Translations under genes and position numbers: made by a program
Notes under the pieces: generated by a model
The model's database searches: none
Seen by the model: the letters and a program-made list of their open reading frames with translations, nothing else
What the model was told of the DNA's origin: nothing
Assembly: GCF_037975245.1 (NCBI RefSeq)
Contig: NC_092569.1
Span: forward strand, 16,939,501-17,003,500
Length of the DNA: 64,000 nucleotides
Direction of reading: 5' to 3'
DNA from: Apostichopus japonicus
Taxonomy: Eukaryota > Echinodermata > Holothuroidea > Aspidochirotida > Stichopodidae
Part shown: piece by piece, positions 24,801 to 36,898 of the stretch
Position numbering within the stretch: the first letter of the stretch is position 1
Layout of the letters: every line of letters starts with the position of its first letter

Positions 24801-27800
24801 CAAAAGTAGTGCAGAAATTATGTCGCTTTTCTTACAGGTGGATCGTATTTCTTTTATCAAAGTTCTGAATATCCCAAGGACTGTCGAGATGTCCAACGTC
24901 AGTGTTCTACATCAAGTTCCAGTGGAGTATACCTCATCAAACCAGATGGTTATAAAGAACCATTTGAAGTATTCTGCAACAACGATGTAGACACAGGAGG
25001 ATGGACGGTACGTCCATGACTATTTAAAAAAAAATGCTGCCAAGAGTTTGCTTTAAAATAAGTGTCGTGCTGCTATTTTCGGAGATACATAATGCATGTC
25101 AATTTTTCAAACAATTTGATGATTAATTTATCACTGTAATATATTAAAGTTGAAATATTTACTTAGCTATCAATATGATGTGTAACTATTTGGATTTCAT
25201 TAGTACATATTTTTTGTAAAAATATTTGGTTTCTCATGAAGATGAAATGAAATGGATTTGTAAAGAGAAGCAAACATAGTTTTAACTCAGTTACCAAGAT
25301 GACATCATTGTTGCATTCATATCATAACACTGAACGTGAACAATTATTTTTACAGAGAGTTATGAGTACATAGTTTGACCAAACGATGTCAATTTTTACC
25401 AATTTCACTAAGCTATCAACTGCAACCACCAGAAAAATAACTAGCAACAGGAATATGTTTTAAAACTCGTTTCTTTATGTTAGGTCATTCAACGACGCGA
25501 GGGTGGCTTTGTGAACTTTAACAGGAGTTGGGCACAGTATGAAGATGGATTTGGATTCCTGTCCTCTGAGTTTTGGCTCGGCAATGAAAAGTTGTCGTAT
25601 TTGACGAATCAGGAAGTGTATGAACTTCGTGTGGATATTACTCTTTATAATGGGTCAGCCTTGTATGCTATTTACAAAGATTTCCGTATCACTGACGGAT
25701 GGGGTCAATATATGATATCCAGTATCGGAGTATTGGAAAGCAATTTAGGTAAGTGGCTGAGATGATTGATAAAGTCTTAAATCAAGAACTACCGATCGTT
25801 TACCTTTATCTCCAAGTATTTTACATTCGTTCCCATCAATACAATGCAAACACGTTTCCTTCGTTTGTTCATTGTGTACACATTTTCATTGCGTTATTTC
25901 TAGCCCGGAAATTCTGGTTTTGCCATAAAGTAATATTACATATTTGTTTCCCATCCAGGCTCAGCACTGTCAACCTGTCCTTCGAATATGATCTACAACA
26001 CCTGCAGTTGCCAAGCAACGTGCGATGATCCCAATGGAGCGGGTGGATGTAATAATACCTGCCTGGGTAGTGAGGGTTGTAACTGTCCTACAGGGTTCTT
26101 AATGCATGGAAGTGACTGCATCCCTACGAGTGACTGTGGTTGTTTCATAACAGATGAGAATTTGGTTATACCAGTGAGTACTTAATTTTATTTAACTATA
26201 TATTGCTATTGCGAATACTCACGAAAGTATGACTATTTTTGGTCTTATATATTGTTACTGTTTTGTATTTTAGAATGGGGAAACATATGTCAACGATGAC
26301 TGCACACAGAAGTGTTCGTGCAGCAATAACCGAATAAGCTGTGAAGATGACTACAGGTGCAGTGCTAATGCCGTGTGTGATATGAACGCTGAAGTGAGAC
26401 AATGCTCTTGTAATGAAGGTTATGGAGGTGACGGACTAAGTTGTGAACCTTTATATGAAGACTGTAAAGATGTTTACGACGCCGGCCATACACAAGATGG
26501 TGTTTATACAATCGTTCCGTCTGGATGGTCGGGCTCATCATTTAGTGTGTACTGTAAAATGGATAATGGTGGAGGATGGACGGTAAGTCTTTTGTTCTTT
26601 CTGACTGTTGAAACGTGTTAAGAGGTATTAGTTTTAATTTTAGCCGATGACCTGTCTAATATATATAATCAAAATATACAATTCGCTACGGAAATTACAT
26701 TTCCGGCTTATTTACAATATTTAAGTTTACACATACAATTCGGATACATTATTGAAAAACTAAAGGAACTCTGAATAATAGTAAACTTACTCAGTCCACA
26801 GTAATCTATGAAAGTAAGAGACAATAACTTTATATACAAAAGCATATTCTAATGCGCCCTATAGAACAGCTTATAGACACAAAAGTATTGTTTTGCTGTT
26901 TCATACGGTTAAATGTCATGCATAAACTGATATTGCATTATCAAAACATACAATATCTATGAACCAATTGATTGCTTGTTAATAAATGATTTTCGCTTTT
27001 TTTTTTACACATTTGCTCAGGTATTTCAACGTCGCACTGATGATTCTACTAGTTTCTATAAGGACTGGATATCTTACAAGGAAGGATTTGGTGACGGTGA
27101 AAACTTCTGGCTAGGTAATGAAAAGCTTCATTACATGACAAATCGGAAAAATTACCAGCTTCGCTTTGACGTCACTACCTCCGACGGGACACGGAAATAT
27201 GCTGAATACCCAGAGTTTCAAGTTGAGTCTGAAAGCAACAACTACAGATTGAATAAACTCGGAGATAGGAGTAGTGGCAATACAGGTTGGTAAAGACTCT
27301 TCCTCTTCTCTTAACCTTTTGGTTTCGGGAGTGTTGTTCCGAGGCGTAATTATAGTCATATAAAAGCACGTACTGGTTGACCATCTGCAATGTTTATATT
27401 TTATACCCTCTTCCGTGCAATAAAAATATAATCAATTTCAAATAACGATATGTCACAGTTATATGTAATTTATTACGCTTCAATCGTTAAACCCTAAAAG
27501 TACGTCAGTTTTAAGGCACACCTGATACAGGTCAAGGGTCTTGTGAACAACATTGTCTTTGTCATGTGAAAGAAAGCAGTGGTGCAATGTTTTAATTTAA
27601 GTTCGAGTTCAAATCTCTTTTCCCTCGATGTTTACCTGGTAATGGATTAAAACGATGTTAACCCGTCAATGAATTAATACAAGTTATCCTACTCAAAATT
27701 TACATTTAACCGGTTTAGGAGCTAAAGTTGGAATTATCATGTTAAACGACGGTCTGATTATGACAACGCAGTAGCTTTGAAGTGAGCGTTAATATTACAT

Positions 27801-28873
27801 ACAACCATGAACATAACCCGAACCAATTTTATTATCACAATATAATTGCAGTTATTAGTGTTTTAAATTTGACAGCTTGATTGATTAAAGTTGAAAATCA
27901 CAAAAGATTTGTTGCTTAATCATCTCGAAGCAGACTGATATTAAAACAATAGACAACTATGCTACATTATATTCGATGATAAAAATAACAATCTTCACAC
28001 AAAAACATAAGTTCGAGAAACAACTACAGCAGACGGCTGACATTTTCACAAGTGAATCATGCCAACGCACAAACACACACCCTGCTCTTATCATCAAACC
28101 CTACAAAACATCAATGCATTATGAGATGCACACAAGAAAACTGACCTTACAAACATGATTCAGTGGTCATTTGTATAGTACAATTGAGAATCCTTTACTA
28201 GTGTGCGATTCTTTTAGACTCGAATAGTTACATATTTCCTTTCGACTATGTTATGCCAAAATGGTAAATACTAGAAATATTCATTCAAATTATCACTTAA
28301 ATGATGCGTAGTTCTCACAGCCACGTAACTGAAACATACAGATCAAACAATACATTCAAATCTGAAATAATATGCTCATACATATTAATACATATTTAAT
28401 TAGTATAAGAATATCACTGCGTAAATTGCAGTAATGTCGACATAAGGTAAACTGAAATCTAAACTTAAAGCAAGTAGAAAACATTGGGATTATTTGTTAC
28501 TGCACGTTACCGTAATCAATGTACCAACCGATTTTCCTGTATATGTTTTTCAGGTCGTAACTTTGTTAATTACAACAGAGGTAAACAATTCAGTACATTT
28601 GACCGAGACAATGATGCTTGCGGTAACTTCAACTGTGCAGAGCTACACAGAAGCGGATGGTGGCATTCTAATATTCAGTGCTCTTCTTGTCATAGTTACA
28701 ATCGTTACAATTATTGTCATCATTTTCAATACAGCAGCAGCTGTCATTCAATTTGTACCGATGACAACCTCAACGGAGTCTACAACGGTGAACGGGGGAG
28801 ACAAATTTTCACTGACTACTATGAAAACTGTAACATCGGATCCGTCGAAATGAAAATTCGACCTTCTTCATGA
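21855..28873 (+). CDS. G3: secreted FBG(partial)-TIL-EGF-FBG protein, 556 residues, 8 exons
   Basis: Exons: 21855-21935, 24334-24379, 24838-25007, 25484-25748, 25959-26173, 26274-26582, 27021-27285, 28554-28873. All introns are GT-AG, phases equal those of G2, and the lengths sum to 1671 bases with no internal stop. The signal peptide (MEFVLLVSAFFAF...) differs from the minus-strand subfamily. Domains: linker; truncated FBG-A (SSEYPKDC, GVYLIKPDG, FWLGNEKLSYLTNQ); TIL module (CPSNMIYNTCSC...GCNCPTGF); TILa-like piece and EGF-like module (CNEGYGGDGLSC); complete FBG-B (GVYTIVPSGW, FWLGNEKLHYMTN, FDRDNDACGN, NLNGVYNG, VEMKIRPSS). The Cys-rich loop of the last exon is four residues longer than in G5 (SYNRYNYC). 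It is nearly identical to G5 through about exon 6. It is predicted secreted and lectin-like; ligand not predictable. Confidence 0.87.
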
Positions 28874-30530
28874 GATGAGGAAACCTAAACGGACCATCAG
28901 ATTTTACTAAAACAACTGATATCAGAGTCTGAACACGATTGAAAAGAGGGGTAGACGATCACTACGGAAACCTGGATGACATGAAAGTCGACGTAGTATA
29001 TATTCCAGTCGTAAAATATATCACAAATATATGAATTCTTTTAATCTGGTAAAATGTTAATTCATTTATACAACGATGACCAGCAGTAGCAATGCATTTC
29101 CTTATGCTCGACAATAACGCTCTAAGAAGAACCGGAGCAAATAAAACACGATGAAGCTATCTTAGAAAAATTGAAGCATGTTATCATTTCCTCTGTTTTG
29201 TCATACATGAATAAATAAAAATGCAAGTAAATTTCTCTAAATGTAAAATTTCGTCTTGAATGAAATCGTCCAGTAGCAGCAAGTTTATTTTCTTTTACTA
29301 GACGACCGCTGAAAGAATGGTTCTTTACGATACCATAGTAAATTTGATCTTGGAGTGAGTACAAAATGTACTTAACAGTGCAACAGGTATATTTATTATG
29401 CGTAAGTGTAAAACTTGAACTAGTCAATCACAAGGTATGTTTTTATGAAAGGTCACCCGGCGTCTTTGTATAACTATCACGTCTTTCAACTGATTTTGTA
29501 CCGATATGACAGTGCCCTATATATAAAATTGATGGGCCCCATTGCGAATTAAGTTGTTTTCTTATTGAGAAGCGAATAGGTCCAGCCATGGTTCCCCTTT
29601 ACATACTTAAAGTCACCCAAGATAGAGGATGGGCACGAAATACCCAACAACATGTTTCACTTTCAACCAACGCCCTTCACAGTGAGACCCTAAACAGACA
29701 ATTGTTATGATAATTGGATTATCACGAGGCCCTTCGAGAAGGAATGAATAATAAACATGACACTGCCTGTTGGTTAATGAACTTTCTACACTGATCTACA
29801 TTGTTTGTTTGCAGAGTATCTCAAAGAGTTTTAACAAACGTCACCCAAGATAGATACAGTTATGTTGCCAGACCGGACAATAAAAAACAAGGTGGGGGTG
29901 GATGTGGCATTGTCCACCCCGTACTGACTATTTAAGATAACAATGTGGTTTCTGCTAGGAATAAAACAATATATCAACTCTGTTGTTAGTTTCTATTCAG
30001 GTGGTACACTGCATAAAAGGAAATTTTGGGTAGCTTTCTTACAAAAGCCATCTAAGTGAAATTATCAATCAGTACAATCCTTCATCACGTTATGAATTGG
30101 CGACATTGTACTTACAACCGTGCATAGATCGGAATTCAAATTTGGAACGTAATTGTTAATGTGGGTAGTTGGTTGGGAGGAGATGTGAGATAGGGGATGG
30201 AAAGAAGGTGTACAATCCAGGGTGATAGTTATCATCAACAGAGGACATTCGCTTTCATTTTTGATGTCTGTCGATGTACAATTAAAACGTACGATCAAAA
30301 TACGTTTAAGAAAAATTAAAACAAAACTGAGACACTTGGTTCACGATACCGTGGTTCACTTAACATAATTTGGCAACGTTTGCATTTCTAGAAATGACTC
30401 TCATTTATCATCGGATATGACAAACCGCTTTATAGTAGCCTAAACGTTGATTCTAAAAAACGCAAATCTGACATGTTTACCGTTTACTGCGTGTGACTGT
30501 CAAAGGTCAAAAAGTTTAGTACGTCCTGTG
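28874..30530. other. Tail-to-tail spacer of unit 2, first part; no gene seen
   Basis: It aligns with 612-2693, with internal losses (for example near 29410, where units 1 and 3 carry extra sequence). No conserved open frame is present. Confidence 0.65.
29210..29219 (+). terminator. Candidate polyadenylation signal of G3
   Basis: Two overlapping AATAAA hexamers about 340 bases after the stop, matching those after G1 and G5. Confidence 0.5.
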
Positions 30531-30683
30531 TTTTAGCAAAGTTCTGATTATTTTAAAGATTGTTGAGATGTTCAACGTCAGTGTTCTACGTCCAACTCTG
30601 CGGAATATATATTATCAAGGCAGACGGCTTAAAGAACCATTCGTATATTATGTAACGACTATGTTGGCAAATTGGGAGGGGTC
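30531..30683 (+). pseudogene. Pseudo-exon: FBG-A first exon remnant (unit 2 copy)
   Basis: Counterpart of 2694-2863. It is recognisable from AGCAAAGTTCTG to GTCGTACGTC. It carries indels and stops, although the donor GTACGT is intact here. The 5' end is eroded. Confidence 0.75.
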
Positions 30684-31203
30684 GTACGTCCAGGACTATT
30701 AAAGTTGTTCAAGTATATTCGGAATTGCTAAATATACTAAAATATTGTCATGTTGGCTCATAAGGCAAAGTAACATACGATTTTTTTCAATAGTTTTTTC
30801 TCTAATAAAATTAATGCATTTATTTAACATTGAAACATCTTAAACCAAGAATGTATCAGGTAGCTAGAATTGGCAATTAAAACTAATAATATTTGACGAA
30901 TCAAGCAACACAAACATGCATTTCGTGCGGATACTACATTTTCTAATGGACACTCGAAACTTTGAAATTCAATTACCTATAACTTTGAAGAATCTCTAAT
31001 TCTTTATGCTAGAATTTCCTTCTGGTAGTATATGGCAAATACTTTAGCCCGCATGACCGTGACAATGGCTCGTGCGATAACAGTGACACATTGTGTCTGA
31101 GAGACACATTAGCTTTTAGTGGCATTCGTGTACTATTGGGGCATTAAGCTGCAGATGGCAGCTATAATTGGATAATGTGGTGGATAAAATTGGATATTCC
31201 GAT

Positions 31204-31330
31204 ATAATAAGAATAATACTAGTAATCAGCAGTTCTTTTAACGACGCTGAAGCGACCACAATGTGGGGGAAACCGGCAAAGGCTTAGGTCTTACAACATA
31301 CACCTCGGATGGTTTTCAATTCAAATTTTA
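31204..31330 (-). mobile_element. SINE 3' remnant
   Basis: It matches the body and tail of the 3428-3735 SINE (GTTCTTTTAACGACGCT on the plus strand and an AAT-rich tail). The tRNA-like head is missing and the match stops next to the inverted block at 31335. Confidence 0.65.
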
Positions 31331-31334
31331 TTAC

Positions 31335-31612
31335 ACACAATTAGTTCCTTGAGTTTGTGCCAAAGGCAATTCGTAAGGCAATGGTAAGGAAAAAGTACCG
31401 CTAGCTCTCCATATCCAGTGAGTAATGTGGTAGAGATTTATTTGAGAGGCATTTTGATTGCACGGTACCATGATAACACAATAGTATATATCAAAATATT
31501 ATTTCACCACGCCTCTGCAATTTGCTTGGAAGATTTTTAAGCATCTCTATCTTTAACCTTAAATATGAAAGTTAAAGTTGCTCCTCCTTCAAATTTCGTG
31601 TGCAGTATATAA
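31335..31612. other. Local inversion of spacer DNA in unit 2
   Basis: The reverse complement of this stretch aligns with 5030-5295 (unit 1) and with 53380-53620 (unit 3). Examples are CAACTTTAACTT...CATATTTAAGG and CCGTGCAATCAAAAT. Flanking sequence is in the normal orientation, with deletions on the left. Confidence 0.75.
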
Positions 31613-32013
31613 TGTTTTCTTTTTAACCCCTCTGGTTAATAACCCCTCTGGTTGATAACAAAAAAACAGAAACAGGATGAGACTGACATAAGCATATGGT
31701 CGACGACCGCAGATATTATAATACGATATTTTTTGCCAAAATGAATCTAGGAAGACAAAGTCATCAGGCAAAATTTCAAACTTAGAACAATTTATGGTGC
31801 TTTCTCTTGGGAATGATTGCCAAAAACAATAAACTAATTTTAAAAGAAAGAAATGTTTGTAGTGAAACGCAGCCAAAGGGAAGAGATGCGCTGCACATCT
31901 ATCGAGGTAATTTCATTCAAACGCAATGACAGCTCTCGTCACCTGTCCCCAACCCCTCCCACCCCTGCTGGTTACGCAATAAACCAAATAAATACACATA
32001 TATGATCATTTCG

Positions 32014-32019
32014 TTTATT
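32014..32019 (-). terminator. Polyadenylation-signal-like hexamer after G4
   Basis: Minus-strand AATAAA at the position equivalent to 5726 and 54051. Confidence 0.4.
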
Positions 32020-32339
32020 CATATTTATTACAGTTCAAGCACAATCAGTTTAGGTAATCATAGCAGTTAAAGGAATATTCAACAATGTGTCTAAAGATTA
32101 ATGAATATATTTTTTTTTTGCAGTCTGCGTCCCACATTTGAAACGATAATCTCCTCATTCAAGTTTCCTCGAGAGGTTTTAATTCTCAAAGATGATACAT
32201 TATCTATCGAAAATACAAAAGGAGCGTGTAGACTAGTTGGCATGTCTTTCTCATAACGAAAAATATATGTTCGTTTTACAGCTGATATTTTCCACAATGG
32301 TTTCGATAGAAACCACGTGATAGATTATACGCCATCAAC

Positions 32340-35300
32340 TCAAGAGATTGGTCTAATTTTCATCTCAACAGTTTGGGGGTTGCAGTTATTATAATAATGA
32401 GAAAAGATCCTCTCTCCGTTGCCTCCATTGTAGTCCCCGTTGAGGTTTTCGTAAGTTCAAATAGACGTGCAGCTGCTGCTGTATTGGAAATAATGACAAT
32501 AGGCACCATAACAGCTAGAGCAGTAGGTGTTCGTGCGCCACCAGCCACTTCTGTGCTTCTCTGCACAGTCGAAGTTGCCACATGCGTCATTGTCTTGGTC
32601 ATGCGTGCTAAATTGTTTTCCTTTGTTAAGATAGAAATTATAACCTGCGAAGTAAAACAGAGAGGACCACCAGTGGTAAAGACTTGGCCATTTAACTATA
32701 ACGTAAGTACCCTGATATATTGCACACTTTGGTTGGGACATAGAATACGTTTTACAGTATAATGGGAAGAGTAGGGGGGGGGTGAAGGGGTTTGATAGAG
32801 ATTCATAATTCAAAACTAATGGGGTAATTCCGTGATCATTATATATACTTCTTGTTGCATATTTATTCTGTATTGATCTTTGTTTTATTCAGGATTACTA
32901 CTCAAAGGAGATGACGATTATATGGATTTAAATTAATGATGTTTAATATAAAAAAAATAGGCTTGCCTACGGGAAATTATTGTTTAATGATATTAAATAT
33001 GATCATTAAATTAGTCACTATTGTGTTTGATTGTTAATGAGAACTAAATCCTTGTCTTTCCATTGACTAATTTTTAGCTATTATTTTCACATTGTAATTT
33101 CAGTCTATGCCTAAGGTTTTCTTTGTCTTCAAACACAGTGTGTGGCTCTTTTTGGTGTTATTGTTTCACAGATCTTATAAGAAACATTATTTTGTTAGTA
33201 GTGTGTGTTCAATCGGGTTTGATTTGCCTTACAATTTTTCTGTGAAGATATAAGGTCGTATTTCTCTTCCATAATATTTCCTGTTCTAATATTGATGCTA
33301 GCTCATTCAGCATATGTTCTTTTTCATCGGCTAGTCAGACTACCTCAATGTTTTGTCTATGATACCAACGGTATCCAGCTGGTACGGTGGCATAGTAAAA
33401 TCTAACACTGTGCTGTTTATTAAAAGTAACAGATCCAGATAGTACGATAATTTTGTACTGTTTCTTTACAGTAAATGGTCTAGATGGGACGATCATTTTG
33501 CAATTGTTCAGAGCATTGGCTCAAATCACGTTCAAGACAAAACCTTCTTTGCCTTTTTAAAGTTTATAACGCCAACACTAGCGAATGCAAAGAAGGTTCT
33601 TCACATCAATCGCAACAAATAAAGATAACCTGATTATGCGTGGTATTATTTCTTCACTGTTTCTATCTATTTTGTGTTCTAATTAATGCGTGAAAATTAT
33701 CATATATACCCAGAAATGGATTATAAACTTCATAAAGTATATCAGTGTGCGTGAATTGTGAAAGTGGGGGGGGGTGGTGGGCAGGAGCGGGCGGCCCGGG
33801 GTGTAACACCAAACCCTCTTTGTGAGGGTTTATGATCCAGTGTATTTAGAGCATATTTTTTAGGTAATATTTATCATCAAGATGTGTTGACGAACACTGT
33901 AGTAACTTTAACTTGACCTACCAAGGCAAGGCGCAAATATCAAATATGAAACAAATCTGTAGTTCCACTGTGAGTGCCCAGTTTATTCATTGTGTACTTG
34001 CTGCTTTCAGACTCGATTTGAAATTCTGTATACTCAGCATATTTAGCCGATCCACTAGCAGTAGTGATGTCAATTCGAAGCTTGTAGTTTTTTCTGATTC
34101 GTCAAGTAATGAAGTTTTTCATTTCCTAGCCAAAAGTTCCTGTTGTCACCAAACCCGTCTCTGTAATCAGTCCAGTTTTGATAAAGTTCGTAGAGTCATC
34201 GTTACGACGTTGAAACACCTGGAAGAATATCGGAAAAGATAATAAAGGAAAGATAATAATGGGAGTAGTTGAAGCATGCTAACAACCAAACTCAATCGAA
34301 GAATACCGACTATATATATATACAAAATGATATTCAGTCTGATAAACTTAAGCTATATTTTTGCGCTGTTTCTCTTAGGAGGAGGGTAATGTTAAGGGTT
34401 GTCATCATTTACATCTACTCAAGTGTTCTTAATATACGTACCTCAAAAAGAATTATTCATAAACAAATCACAGAAACATAGTTGAAACATTTATAGTGTT
34501 TTTCAATGAAGACTTACGGTCCATTCTCCTCCGTTTTCCATTTTAAAATTTACGTCGAATGGTATACCAGGCCATCCAGTAGGCTTTATTGTATACACGC
34601 CATCTTGCCTTTGTCTAGCGTCATAAACATCCTGGCAGTCTGTATACAAGGGCTCACAAGTTTCACCGCCACCTTCATATCCCGCATTACAATAACACTG
34701 TTGTACTTCATTCTCGACATCACACAAAGCATTGGTACTACAGCTGTAGACTGCATAGGTCAGTTGGTTATCGTTACAAGAACACTTTTGCGTGCATTCA
34801 TCGTTTACGGATGCTTCTCCATTCTAAAATGAAATAGATGAACATATAAAAAGACATATATTTCAATTGGTGATTGTGCTTACACTTTGCATCATCGTTA
34901 CGTTATTTAACTTAAGTTTTATTTCTGTTTCGTTTGCATTGTCACTTGATATTGAAATTACTGGTGCAAAATACTCACCGGTACAACCAGGTTGGCCTCT
35001 GTTACGAAACACCCACATTCACTCTTATTGATACAGTCATTCCCTTGCATTAAGAAACCAGCTGGACAGGTGCAACCCTCAGTACCCAAGCAGTCACTAT
35101 TACAACCAGATTGTCCGTTGGGATTTTCAAAATGTTCTGTTTATTGATTGTAGCTGCTCGTAAAGAACTATCAAATTTTCTCAATTTCATTTATCAAATA
35201 ATCATTTACAGGCATATTAAGCATTTTGTAAAAATCAAAATGATTAATAATCTGAATGGCTATTCAAGAACATTCCTACCTACGCCATGATGTTAGAGAA

Positions 35301-36674
35301 CTCCATCCATTAGAGTTATACAATTATTCCATTTTAATTTTGAAATGTGTACCCAACTTGGTGAAATGGGTAAAAAACAATCAGAAATGACTGTAAATAT
35401 TTGCCATAATAAATTTTATATATGTATACATATATATATATTTTTTTAAGGGGGAAGGGGGGAGTTAGGTTGGTTGACTAAACCTTAACTAGAATTTAAA
35501 CTCAATCTATTTGTGAAGTTTTCCTTCTTCTTATTTGCACCAGAAATATTTGCAAAGGTAATGGTTTTACATTCAGGGAAAACAGATCAAATTAAAATAT
35601 ATTGTTTGCAAAACTATGTTAGCGATGAAAACTTAATGAAGACTTTTACTTTTACTTTTTTACATTAACGAAAAATGTGAACAAAATGTGTTTGTATACA
35701 TTAATTTTCATATTAACAGTCGTCTCAGCATATCATAAAGTTCGATATGACATTTGTCTGTAATTTGTTTGTACAAGTTGTAACTTTAGTAAATGAAGAA
35801 AACGTATCAAATCATCTTTATTTGCTATATTTTAAATAGCAATTACTAACAATAACTTAAGCCTATTGTTTATAACGTTTTTGCCAGTGTTTTTAGCTTG
35901 ATAAAACATATACATTTTTTCAATGAATAAAGTATACGAGTTAATGTGTAAAACAACCACAGTAAACACGTTATGTCTTATGCAATTGAGTATATTGGCT
36001 GACATTGAAATACGGCACGGTATTGAATGTACCAAATGCATGCAATAGGTTTACATGAGACATTGGCCGGTGTAAACAAAAAAATATGCTTTAAATTGCA
36101 AATAAACTAAAAATAATACATGTGAAAGTATCTAGGGATATTTGATATCGATATATCTGAGTTACAAACAGATTAAAGTTACATTAAAGAAATAGTCAAA
36201 CGAATTAAGGGTGAAATTGTTGTAAACGTCATAACTTGAAGTCTTTGGGAACTAGGTTTATAGTATAGTACCAATGCAGATACTTTGCAAATTCCAAGAA
36301 TATCAAAATATCGTACTTAAAGGTTTATTGTCAAGTTAAAAACTACTTTTGTGATAGTTTAAGAAATTAACTTAATAATTGTGAATTAGTCTTAAACGTC
36401 TGGGAGACCGGTATTTGTAACTTCTAAGTACTTTTAAGGCAACAAGAAGGACATATTTGAACAAACGAGATAAACATATATACATAGATATTATTAGTTT
36501 AAACTAAACAACAATTTCAGGGTATATTATTGCAAGTAAAGTATAGCCATTGAAGTTTACCCATGCAAGTATTGTTGTAAATGTTTAACTCACCGTTTCT
36601 TACGAGGACGTAAAGGCGTTGGTTGTTGTGAACAAGAATGCAAATACTGCTCGAACAGCCACGGAAAGCTCCAT
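32340..36674 (-). pseudogene. G4: pseudogene of the minus-strand FBG-TIL-EGF-FBG gene
   Basis: Recognisable exons: 1 (36674-36594), 5 partial (about 35130-34979), 6 (34823-34518), 7 (34218-33957), 8 (32644-32340). Defects seen: (a) GAA to TAA at 36600-36602 stops translation at residue 25; (b) a deletion joins intron 1 to the middle of the TIL exon, removing exons 2, 3, 4 and half of 5; (c) exon 7 has a one-base loss near 34183 and a one-base gain in an A/T run near 34090, leaving about 90 bases out of frame; (d) the exon 7 donor GT is AT; (e) a TGA at 32457-32459 replaces a conserved Cys codon in exon 8. Exon 6 is still open but has lost two cysteines, including the first-disulphide Cys of FBG-B (VNFKM for VYCKM). 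It is not expected to give a functional product. The number of independent lesions rules out a simple sequencing error. Confidence 0.9.
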
Positions 36675-36771
36675 ATTTATGAATGTCTTGGTAAAATACG
36701 AATGACAATTCAAATGAAATGTATCTCTAGAGGTAAGAAATATTCCTAAAAACAACGGACGACCCGAAGTG

Positions 36772-36779
36772 CATTTATA
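36772..36779 (-). promoter_or_regulatory. Conserved TATA candidate of pseudogene G4
   Basis: TATAAATG on the minus strand, equivalent to 14038 and 63155. The promoter block looks preserved although the gene is broken. Confidence 0.4.
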
Positions 36780-36888
36780 AAGTTGTTAAATTTTGATGTC
36801 TCACAGCCAGATCGCATTGTACTTGTACGTTGTGATTTACCGTCTGTCAGTTGTAACATAGAAGTATTCAAAGGCATCCATCCACTAT

Positions 36889-36898
36889 GGAAACTTCC
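36889..36898 (-). promoter_or_regulatory. Candidate Rel site upstream of G4
   Basis: GGAAGTTTCC on the minus strand, identical to the sites before G2 and G6. Confidence 0.3.

Larger units (their letters stand above)
1..28257. repeat. Segmental duplication unit 1 (longest copy)
   Basis: This is the first of three copies of a large unit. The unit runs from the last intron of a plus-strand FReD gene, through its terminal exon, a spacer, a minus-strand FReD gene and a head-to-head spacer, into the next plus-strand gene. Position 1 aligns with 28258 and 47350, all starting AAAATGG. This copy holds G1 (tail), G2 and most of G3. It is about 9 kb longer than unit 2. The excess comes mostly from about 4.2 kb at 15895-20105 and from segments that unit 2 has lost. 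Confidence 0.85.
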
